A stretch of DNA of 48,070 nucleotides, from the NCBI GenBank assembly GCA_903970475.1, contig CAJCIQ010000005.1, positions 1-48,070 on the forward strand, given 5' to 3'. Position 1 is the stretch's first letter. Every line of letters starts with the position of its first letter. Made by a program: the position numbers and the translations under genes. A model generated the notes under the pieces. It did no database searches. It saw only the letters and a list, made by a program, of their open reading frames with translations, and was not told where the DNA came from. Of this stretch, positions 41,195 to 48,070 are shown one piece after another. The stretch comes from Beijerinckiaceae bacterium. GTDB taxonomy: Bacteria; Bacteroidota; Bacteroidia; Chitinophagales; Chitinophagaceae.

Positions 41195-41710
41195 GTGAAG
41201 CTTAACTACGTCTATTGTTTATGGCTCATCCTGGGATTAGTACAGGTCCCTGGAATAACTAAGGCTCAGGATACCCTTCAAGGACTACTTCCCTTACGGA
41301 ATATGGAAGTAGTCTACGATACCATTATCGTCACTCATTCCCCCCAGCAACATTTATTGGAAAAAGGGAAGGCGTGGCTGAGGGATCACCACTATACCTT
41401 AACCGATTCTTCCGTTAGCATGGTTCAGGGTAGCAGTTATCTTTATATAAGCTGGAACCCCACCGTGGTGGAAGATGATCCCGTACAAGTCATGCATACC
41501 TTACAGTTCGCTTTTATTGACGGACAGTGCCGGATAAGGATCACCTTTACCGACGCAAAAATCATCAAAGCAGGAGGCTCCAGTACCGAATCCCTTCTCC
41601 AATTTGCGACCGAGCATAACACCCACCCTTCCCTGGTCATGTTGAATGATCGGGCAAGAATTGTGCTTCGGGATGGCGCCCTGGCCATGCTGTCTGTGCA
41701 ATCTCCTTAA
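41195..41710 (+). CDS. DUF4468-like secreted protein
   Basis: Periplasmic or outer-membrane-associated protein of about 171 residues. I placed the start at the GTG at 41195 because a signal peptide follows at once (VKLNYVYCLWLILGLVQVPGITKAQ). An ATG at 41120 (overlapping the previous stop as TAATG) is in frame and would add 25 residues before it. The mature part (NMEVVYDTIIVTHSPQQHLLEKGKAWLRDHHYTL ... HTLQFAFIDGQCRIRITFTDAKI) matches the TBP-like fold of DUF4468 proteins, whose function is unknown. The overlap suggests it is made together with the beta-barrel protein. Confidence 0.75.
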   Translation: MKLNYVYCLWLILGLVQVPGITKAQDTLQGLLPLRNMEVVYDTIIVTHSPQQHLLEKGKAWLRDHHYTLTDSSVSMVQGSSYLYISWNPTVVEDDPVQVMHTLQFAFIDGQCRIRITFTDAKIIKAGGSSTESLLQFATEHNTHPSLVMLNDRARIVLRDGALAMLSVQSP

Positions 41711-41754
41711 TTTTACCCGACGTCAAGGTTGATTTACTCAGTATGAAGGCTGTT

Positions 41755-44172
41755 TTACTCGGCCCTCAGGCTGTTTACCGGATTGGCCAGGGCGGCCCTT
41801 ACCGACTTACCCCCAACCGTTATCAAGGTCAATACGATGGTTATTAACGCGGCAAAAATAAACACGCCTGCGCCCAATCCTATCCTGTATTCATAATCCT
41901 GAAGCCACTTGTGCATAAGGTACCAGGCTAGCGGAACCGCCAGTATAAAGGCAATGGCTACCAGCCTCAAGAAATCTTTGGATAATAACGTCACCAGACC
42001 GGATACGCTTGCCCCCAATACTTTCCGGATGCCAATCTCCTTTTTGCGTTGTTCCGCCGTAAATGTCGCCAAGCCAAAGAGACCCAGGCAAGCCACGAAT
42101 ATGGTTAACCCTGCAAATAAGCCCAAAACCCATTCCGTTTTTAACTCAGACCTGTAGGTATTATTGAATTGCTCGTCCAGGAAGGTATAAGTAAAAGGAG
42201 CATCGCCGGTCAGCCCATTCCACCATTTGGTCATATCGGTAACCAGTCCATGCACATCTTTGGTTTTGATTTTTATGATCATGGTCCCAGGCTTGCCTGT
42301 CAGCGACATGACCAGCGGGGTGATGAGCTCGTGCATGGACCTGAAATGAAAGTCCTTGACTACTCCAATAACATGAAGCCTGTATTTAGTGTTGTCGTTG
42401 TCCGAATGCGTGATGACCTGACCTATAGGATTTTTTTCCATCCCTAGTACCCTGGCAGCCGTTTCATTGATGATGACACCCGTGGAATCGGTAGCGTACC
42501 CACGCTCAAAATTCCTGCCGCTTGCAATCTCCATTCCTAGGGTAGGTATATAGTTGTAATCAACATCATAACGCAGGCTTTTCACCATTTGATGATCGTT
42601 GGTCTCCGGGCTGATGAAGAAGTTATTGCCATCGCTGGGTCCTGCCGGCAGGTAATCGGAAAAAGTTACGCTGGCTACCCTTGTATCCTCGGTTACCCTT
42701 TGATTGAATACTTCCGCTTTACTTCCCAGAATCCAGGTTTCCGGCAGTATCATGACCTGGCTTCTATCATATCCCAATTTCTTATGTTGGATGTAGTGTA
42801 GTTGTTGATAAACGACGGTCGTACACACGATGAGCAATATGGAAATAAAGAATTGAAATACGACCAAAGAACTTCTGAGGTTTAGGCTCTTGCCCGTCCA
42901 GTTGAAATTCCCTTTTAGTACAGATACCGGCTTAAAGGAGGAAAGGAAAAAGGCAGGGTACAGGCCAGCCAATACACCCGTTATGAGACCAAAAATCAGG
43001 AATCCTATTATAAACCAGCCTTTGCCCATGAACAGTAAGGTCAGGTGTTTATCTGCGAGCTGATTAAACCAGGGCAACACCAAAATTACGATCAACAAAG
43101 ACAGGATCAGGGATACAAAGGACAATAAAACGGACTCAGTAAGGAATTGCTGAATCAAGGCGCCCCGCCTGGAACCCAATACTTTTCTTACCCCCACTTC
43201 TTTTGCCCTTTTGCTGGCTCCCGCAGTCGATAGGTTGATAAAGTTAATGCAGGCAATCAGGAGCATGAAGACGCCTATGGCTCCGGACATATAGAGATAG
43301 CGGATATCCCCAGCGGGCTCCATGTCGTTGGTACAAGTTGAATGCAGGTGAATATCGGTTAGCTTTTGTAAATACAAACCGATGTTATTCCCTCTGCGCC
43401 TGAACTCATCCAGGGACATCCCCATACCTGCCAAAAGCTGAGGCCCGATATACTTTTGCACTACCTGCGGAAGTTTTGCCTCCAGGCGCTTATAATCATA
43501 TCCCGGCTGCAAAACGAGATAAGTAAAATACCCCGAGGTCATCCAGGAATTGGAAGCCTGATCTCCGCCTGTATCCAGGGATGCAAAGAAGTCGAAATGG
43601 AAATGCGACTCCTGGGGTATGTTATCAATGATGCCGCTTACCGTAAAATCCCTTTTCCAGGCTACCACATGCAAGGGCTTTCCTAAAGGATCTTCCGTAC
43701 CGAAATACTTCCGGGCCATATCCCGGGTGATGACCACTTGCCCAGGCTGATTCAAGGCACTGGATGGAGAACCTTCCAACATGTGCAAGGAGAATACCTG
43801 AAAGAAATTGGAATCCACACCCACAAACTTATATTCCTCAAACGTTTTATCCTTGTATTTGATGATGAGCTTTGGCCCCTCGGTCAATCGGGTTGCCATC
43901 TGCACTTCCGGATAATCCCTTACCAGGGTCCTGGCTACCGGGGGCATGACATTGGCTTCATCCATCGTGCCCTGGTTGACAGAGCCCTTAAAGTTCACCC
44001 TCACTATTCTGTCCGCCTTATCAAAAAAGCGGTCATAACTGAGTTCGCTGTAGAGGTACAGCCCGATAATCATACAGGTTGACAGGCCTAAGGCCAGCCC
44101 TGTGATGTGGATTAAGGTGTTACCCTTATCTCTGCGGAAGTTGCGCAATGCGTTAACCAAGTAAGTAGCCAT
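41755..44172 (-). CDS. MacB/FtsX-type ABC permease, orphan (second copy in window)
   Basis: Inner-membrane permease of 805 residues with the same duplicated layout as the gene at 4663. N-terminal helix (LIHITGLALGLSTCMIIGLYLY), periplasmic core, FtsX domain with RAKEVGVRKVLGSRRGAL, second core, and a C-terminal FtsX domain with RKKEIGIRKVLGASVSGL, ending VNPVNSLRAE. Starts at 44175 and 44172 are adjacent ATGs; AAGG lies about 8 bp before. The two copies are clearly diverged from one another. No ATPase neighbour. It lies 42 bp downstream of the metallophosphatase gene; a small inverted repeat (44187-44204) lies in that gap. Confidence 0.92.
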   Translation of the reverse strand: MATYLVNALRNFRRDKGNTLIHITGLALGLSTCMIIGLYLYSELSYDRFFDKADRIVRVNFKGSVNQGTMDEANVMPPVARTLVRDYPEVQMATRLTEGPKLIIKYKDKTFEEYKFVGVDSNFFQVFSLHMLEGSPSSALNQPGQVVITRDMARKYFGTEDPLGKPLHVVAWKRDFTVSGIIDNIPQESHFHFDFFASLDTGGDQASNSWMTSGYFTYLVLQPGYDYKRLEAKLPQVVQKYIGPQLLAGMGMSLDEFRRRGNNIGLYLQKLTDIHLHSTCTNDMEPAGDIRYLYMSGAIGVFMLLIACINFINLSTAGASKRAKEVGVRKVLGSRRGALIQQFLTESVLLSFVSLILSLLIVILVLPWFNQLADKHLTLLFMGKGWFIIGFLIFGLITGVLAGLYPAFFLSSFKPVSVLKGNFNWTGKSLNLRSSLVVFQFFISILLIVCTTVVYQQLHYIQHKKLGYDRSQVMILPETWILGSKAEVFNQRVTEDTRVASVTFSDYLPAGPSDGNNFFISPETNDHQMVKSLRYDVDYNYIPTLGMEIASGRNFERGYATDSTGVIINETAARVLGMEKNPIGQVITHSDNDNTKYRLHVIGVVKDFHFRSMHELITPLVMSLTGKPGTMIIKIKTKDVHGLVTDMTKWWNGLTGDAPFTYTFLDEQFNNTYRSELKTEWVLGLFAGLTIFVACLGLFGLATFTAEQRKKEIGIRKVLGASVSGLVTLLSKDFLRLVAIAFILAVPLAWYLMHKWLQDYEYRIGLGAGVFIFAALITIVLTLITVGGKSVRAALANPVNSLRAE

Positions 44173-44214
44173 CATACCTTGAAGGTAATACACAGTAGTG
44201 TATTTTGCAAGGTA

Positions 44215-45726
44215 TTAGACAAGATTATCTGGATCGCCTTTCCCTTCCTTGATAACTTTATTGGTGGCTAAATCCACCACTACGGTATCGGCCCCCAGTC
44301 CAAAACTTGGATTGGTGGAGTTATAAGCTAGTCCCATCACCTGATCATTCACGGAAACTTTCAAATACCCGTAAATCGGTAAATACATGCGCAAGTCGTG
44401 GGTATTAGTAGCCACAGGCGTGGTCATATTGGTTACCGGTGCCGGAGTGATGGGCAACATATTGTACCCCCCGCATCCGGCAATGATGTAGGGTATTTCC
44501 TTGCCATTTATATTTCTGGTCCAGCGTTCATAATGATGCGTATGACCAGACAAAACGGCGTCTGGCCATATTCCCGTCTGGGTAAAGACTTTATCGAGGT
44601 CCTCCAGCATCATGGGAGATCCTCCTTTGGAAGCGACACCGGCATAGGGGGGATGGTGTGTAGCAACGATGATGGCGGTGGGCTGCCCTCCTTTTCTCAA
44701 TTTGTCTATTCTTGTAAGCTGTTCACTCAGGTAAGTGAGTTGCACGTTGCTGATGGCAGGATACTTACCCTGGTAATTGCTGATGATTCCGCCAGGATAG
44801 CCATCCAATATGTTAGTGTACAATCCTATTATGGATACGAATGGGGCATCCAGTGTAAAATAGACCCCAGGCTGGGTCATCCTGTCCCTGATCAATCCCT
44901 GGGCGTCCGGAGAAGGTCCCGGTGAGGGGGCACAAAAATTATTCAGAAAAGGTTGGAGAGGCGTCTCGTTCTGCAAATGGGTCATTCCATCATGGTTCCC
45001 AGGTATGGCAAAAATGGGCGCATTATAGGTACGGAAAGGCTCATAAAATTGCTCGTAATACATGCTGGCATCATCTCCGAACTGGTAGATTACGTCTCCC
45101 AAATGAAAGAAGAAAGATGCACTATCTGCCGGGACAGGATTGTTCAGGTCCTTGGCCATCATATCGGCCACCGGTACTTCATCTTCCGTCCATTGGGTCA
45201 GGGTCATCGCTCCCGTATCCCCTACCGCATGGAATACGATTTTGCCATTGGCTTGAATTTGTTTAACCATGGCCGTCCCGATGACATCACCCAAAGAGAC
45301 GACTTCGCTGGCGCCCTTCCTTAGTGCAGGGATGCTGGTCACTGCGTCTTGATTATAGTAAGGTGAATTAAAAAACTGCTCACTGTCATTTGCCGTCCAA
45401 GGTCCATCCGAAACGGGCTGTAGTTCAGCAAAATGCCTGCCCCCTGGGTTTGCAGCAAAGGGATTTGATTTCTTCTGGTGGGTCGGCGGAAGGACTGGTC
45501 TTTTAGGTTTGGAGACACCTTTGTTAGGGCTCTTCTTAGCGGATTTCTTCGCAGGCGCAGCCTTTTTCGAGGGCGAGGCATTTTTTGCTAGAGCTGATTT
45601 TCTCACAGTCGAGGCTTTTTTCGCGGGAGCGGCTTTCTTTGCGGGCACAGTTTTCTTCGAGGACGCCGCTTTCTTAACGACCGAGGTTTTAGGGGACTTT
45701 TTGGTGTTTGACTTTTTTATAGGCAT
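44215..45726 (-). CDS. Metallophosphatase with histone-H1-like lysine/alanine N-terminal tail
   Basis: Calcineurin-like phosphoesterase of 503 residues. The ATG at 45726 begins a ~75-residue basic tail made of KKA/AKK repeats with interspersed Ser and Pro (KKAAPAKKAS, SPSKKAAPAKKSAKK), like eukaryotic H1 or bacterial AlgP-type tails. The catalytic domain follows with the metal motifs in order: GDTG (about 170), LGDVIYQFGD, PGNHD, THHPPYA and SGHTHHYERW, as in purple-acid-type and PhoD-like phosphatases. No signal peptide is seen, so the protein is probably cytosolic. The tail could bind DNA, RNA or polyphosphate; that is inference. It is upstream of the orphan permease on the same strand. Confidence 0.9.
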   Translation of the reverse strand: MPIKKSNTKKSPKTSVVKKAASSKKTVPAKKAAPAKKASTVRKSALAKNASPSKKAAPAKKSAKKSPNKGVSKPKRPVLPPTHQKKSNPFAANPGGRHFAELQPVSDGPWTANDSEQFFNSPYYNQDAVTSIPALRKGASEVVSLGDVIGTAMVKQIQANGKIVFHAVGDTGAMTLTQWTEDEVPVADMMAKDLNNPVPADSASFFFHLGDVIYQFGDDASMYYEQFYEPFRTYNAPIFAIPGNHDGMTHLQNETPLQPFLNNFCAPSPGPSPDAQGLIRDRMTQPGVYFTLDAPFVSIIGLYTNILDGYPGGIISNYQGKYPAISNVQLTYLSEQLTRIDKLRKGGQPTAIIVATHHPPYAGVASKGGSPMMLEDLDKVFTQTGIWPDAVLSGHTHHYERWTRNINGKEIPYIIAGCGGYNMLPITPAPVTNMTTPVATNTHDLRMYLPIYGYLKVSVNDQVMGLAYNSTNPSFGLGADTVVVDLATNKVIKEGKGDPDNLV

Positions 45727-45890
45727 AGGGGTCAATTTATCTGAAATAAGGTGACGTCTATAAATGTATGCAAAGCGAGATGACAACCTAGCCTGGGTTA
45801 TATTATATCTGCTTTAATTCTTATCTGTAGGACCCAAACGCATAAATTGATCGTATATAGGTCGACCCCTTACTCATTTAAAAAAGACCT
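45727..45890. other. Divergent intergenic stretch
   Basis: 164 bp between the metallophosphatase and the kinase. A/T-rich runs are present but no clear -33/-7 pair was identified on either strand. Confidence 0.4.
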
Positions 45891-47810
45891 ATGTTCAAGC
45901 GTACCTTTACCTATCTGCTTAGTGGTATTTTATGCCTAATGCATAAACCTTGCCAGGCTGCTAATGGAGGTATTCCTGGAGATACCAAACAGCCTTGGGT
46001 CGAGCTGGATCAGTCTTACCTCCATCATAAGATGGACGATACGACCTACCTCAATGCCGTGAACACCTTGGCCCCTCAATACTGGATGGATAAGTCCTTC
46101 GACTCACTTGTATCCAGGTATGAGCAGATCGCATTTAAAACCCCCGCATTTGGAAAATACCGGGTACAGTATTACCGCAACCTGATCATACATGCTGCCA
46201 GGATGCATCAGTATGGCAGGGCCATCTACTATGCAGGCAAATATGATGAAGAAGAGAAAAACGCTGGCTTGGACCTGGAAGGTCTTGGAAATTATTCAGA
46301 CAATGAAGGCCTGACATTTGGAGCAGTTGCCACCGTTGTCATTGAAGGATCAATTGGAGATTATGAAAGAATACTGGATTGGTATAAGCACACCAAACCA
46401 GTATTCAGCAAGATGATAGCGCATATTCCTGGAGGTACCGTGTCGCCTATGAAGATCCATATCGCATTAACAACCATATGCGATGCATTGAATGCAGGAG
46501 ATAAAGGGGGAGATACCTTGATGATGGAAGATCAGATCAGCACCCTGGATAGCATTGATGCAGAGGCCCAGGAACTTCCAAGTTATGCCAAGGATAGCCA
46601 GTACTTTAAACTCACCAATTGCTTGGGTCATTTTATTGTCGAACACCTTCACCAGCACCCGTTAAGAGCCGCCTATTATTTACAATCATCCATTAAAGAC
46701 ATCACCGACTCCACCTATCCCAGGTTTGAAAGAGCAGAAGATGAAATTGGCATCTATGGACGGGCCTTTGATTTTTACTATGATCAGGGCAAAATAGATA
46801 GTGCCAGGATCTATTGGAACATGGCCAATAAAGTGCCCGATACAGCCCTTAGTAATATAGCAGATAAAACAGATCTGATTCAAAGAGGAGAAGTGGAACT
46901 ATTATGCGCCACTAAAAATTACAAAGAAGCTTACGCAGCTTGCTGGAAATTATATAAAGCAAGGGATTCCGCCTATGCAGCGGTTTGCCGGGATAAAGAC
47001 AACAACCTGTTTGCGTTGGCAGAGAAAGAAGACACGGAGAAAAAATTGGTGGTGACGGATAATCAACGGAAAAAAGCAGAGTTCTTCAGCACCCTTTCCG
47101 GATTTGGTACGGTTGCCGTACTGCTAGGAAGCATCATTGCCTTCCTGGTTATAAGGTCCCAGCAACAACGGCGGCTAATGGGTCTTCAGACAAGGATAGC
47201 CAGAAATTTTCACGACGATATGGGCCCGATGATGATATACGCCAACGCTATATTGAAATCAGAAATCAATAACCACTACAGTAAAGGTATGGCAGAGTTA
47301 CAAACACAGTTGGTGTTGATAGGAGAAACAGCCAGAAACATCGCCCATGAGTTGCTGGGGGTTGAACCCACTAAAATCAGTGTACTGTTAGGTGAAGTCG
47401 GAAATATGCTCAAAAAATTGCACAGTACGATGGAAGTTACCTACCAGGTCAAGTGGAACATGGAAGACCTCATGCTGAATCGCACCCAATATATACACCT
47501 AAAAAAGGTCCTTATAGAATTAGTCACCAATACCATCAAGTACGCCGAAGGAAGCGGTATACATATCGAAGTAGAAGCCGTGAACGAACAAATCCATTTA
47601 ACCTACTCCGATGAAGGTAAAGGCCTGGCCCATCTGGTAGGTGATCCAATGGAATTCGGAAAAGCCATTGCAACCACCGGCGTAGGCTTGAGAAATATCA
47701 GGGACCGGGTAAAACTAATGAAGGGGGAAGCCAGATTGCATAATCATTATCCCAATGGTTACTACATAGAGATATTCATACCCATCGATAAAAATCCCCA
47801 GGACGCCTGA
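45891..47810 (+). CDS. TPR-type sensor histidine kinase of the NarX/HisKA_3 class
   Basis: Membrane kinase of 639 residues. A signal peptide (MFKRTFTYLLSGILCLMHKPCQA) precedes a long alpha-helical periplasmic domain (about 40-370) with TPR-like periodicity. A transmembrane helix lies at about 401-420 (FGTVAVLLGSIIAFLVI). The dimerisation/phospho-acceptor region IARNFHDDMGPMMIYANAIL (His about 441) is of the HisKA_3 form. The HATPase has N box VLIELVTNTIKYAEGSG, G1 DEGKGL and G2 TTGVGLRNIRDRV. Such kinases usually pair with NarL/LuxR-type regulators; none is visible in the window. Confidence 0.92.
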   Translation: MFKRTFTYLLSGILCLMHKPCQAANGGIPGDTKQPWVELDQSYLHHKMDDTTYLNAVNTLAPQYWMDKSFDSLVSRYEQIAFKTPAFGKYRVQYYRNLIIHAARMHQYGRAIYYAGKYDEEEKNAGLDLEGLGNYSDNEGLTFGAVATVVIEGSIGDYERILDWYKHTKPVFSKMIAHIPGGTVSPMKIHIALTTICDALNAGDKGGDTLMMEDQISTLDSIDAEAQELPSYAKDSQYFKLTNCLGHFIVEHLHQHPLRAAYYLQSSIKDITDSTYPRFERAEDEIGIYGRAFDFYYDQGKIDSARIYWNMANKVPDTALSNIADKTDLIQRGEVELLCATKNYKEAYAACWKLYKARDSAYAAVCRDKDNNLFALAEKEDTEKKLVVTDNQRKKAEFFSTLSGFGTVAVLLGSIIAFLVIRSQQQRRLMGLQTRIARNFHDDMGPMMIYANAILKSEINNHYSKGMAELQTQLVLIGETARNIAHELLGVEPTKISVLLGEVGNMLKKLHSTMEVTYQVKWNMEDLMLNRTQYIHLKKVLIELVTNTIKYAEGSGIHIEVEAVNEQIHLTYSDEGKGLAHLVGDPMEFGKAIATTGVGLRNIRDRVKLMKGEARLHNHYPNGYYIEIFIPIDKNPQDA

Positions 47811-47996
47811 ACCCAGTTTTTATGTGCTGAATCGGGACTGAACCTAACCAGGTCAACCCAAAATAAGGACTTACGAGATCCTTACTTTGTATTATGTACA
47901 TACATAAAGATCATTTCAGTATCTCTTCCCTGCCATAAGTACAATTCGCTGAATATTAATACTATATGTTACTATCTTCGGCCGAAAGCACCTCAA

Positions 47997-48070
47997 ATGG
48001 CTAAAGACGTAAGGTACAAGGCTGTTGAAAAACTGATTGTAACCGGTGTAATCGTCAGTTTAGATGACCT
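47997..48070 (+). CDS. Start of an unidentified protein (truncated by window end)
   Basis: Open frame from the ATG at 47997 to the edge, coding MAKDVRYKAVEKLIVTGVIV and then SLDDL. The amphipathic pattern looks like a genuine N-terminus, perhaps of a small regulatory protein, but 24 codons are too few to assign it. 186 bp separate it from the kinase gene; TATCTTCG (47973-47980) is a weak -7 candidate. Confidence 0.45.
   Translation, partial: MAKDVRYKAVEKLIVTGVIVSLDD

Noticed and set aside
1..48070. CRISPR arrays, tRNA or rRNA genes, insertion sequences
   Set aside because: No regularly spaced repeats, cloverleaf-like segments or transposase frames were noticed on either strand by eye; a dedicated scan was not possible.

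Overview
The window reads as chromosomal DNA of a Bacteroidota bacterium, most likely family Chitinophagaceae. The evidence is the gene content: a CarboxypepD_reg/beta-barrel outer membrane protein, orphan 800-residue MacB/FtsX-type permeases, DUF4097 adhesin-like proteins behind an ECF sigma/anti-sigma pair, TPR histidine kinases, and DUF4468 and AAA/DUF4143 proteins. Several promoters also match the Bacteroidota consensus (-33 TTG/TTTG, about 19-20 bp, -7 TAnnTTTG), and Shine-Dalgarno sequences are rare. Genus assignment is not possible from this window. No tRNA, rRNA, CRISPR array, transposase or prophage structural gene was seen.

Layout, left to right. 1-4.6 kb (mostly minus strand): a KduD-like sugar-acid dehydrogenase cut by the window edge, a DPP-IV family peptidase, and a TetR regulator with a metallo-hydrolase. 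The TetR gene has a well-defined operator/promoter. 4.7-10 kb: an orphan FtsX-type permease, a class-III PLP enzyme resembling PbfA, and a rhomboid protease. 10-14.3 kb (minus): ArsR plus a shortened SRPBCC protein, a lysine-catabolism pair (saccharopine dehydrogenase and a DUF1338/HglS-like dioxygenase), and a Gfo/Idh/MocA oxidoreductase. 14.3-18.5 kb: a decayed AAA/DUF4143 ATPase beside a 49-nt palindrome, a translationally coupled DnaQ-like exonuclease and cNMP/CBS/DUF294 protein, about 640 bp with at most a tiny ORF and a terminator, and a lone receiver-domain response regulator.

18.5-24 kb: convergent GH43 and GH27 glycoside hydrolases, a decayed stretch with one CarboxypepD_reg-like fragment, and a TPR histidine kinase. 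24-29.5 kb: a complete four-gene MacAB-TolC-like export operon on the minus strand. Its promoter lies inside a long inverted repeat, and an excisionase-like HTH gene and a divergent CI/LexA-like regulator with a dead S24 active site sit just upstream. 29.5-34.2 kb: a class C beta-lactamase-fold serine hydrolase, an NTF2-like protein, and a sigma/anti-sigma/adhesin/adhesin operon.

34.3-38 kb (minus): an ABC ATPase without permeases overlapping a GntR/UTRA regulator, followed by a GH30-like glycosidase. 38.2-48 kb: a large outer membrane beta-barrel protein with a glycine-rich tail, a DUF4468-like protein, a second orphan FtsX permease preceded by a metallophosphatase with a histone-H1-like lysine/alanine tail, a NarX-type histidine kinase, and the first codons of an unidentified gene.

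Functionally this is a patchwork of carbohydrate turnover (KduD-like, GH43, GH27, GH30-like, Gfo/Idh) without SusC/SusD genes, envelope export and stress control, and amino-acid catabolism. The most distinctive material is regulatory: three loci where palindromes coincide with recognisable Bacteroidota promoters. Other unusual points are a few remodelled proteins and GC-rich low-complexity patches at gene ends and inside two proteins.
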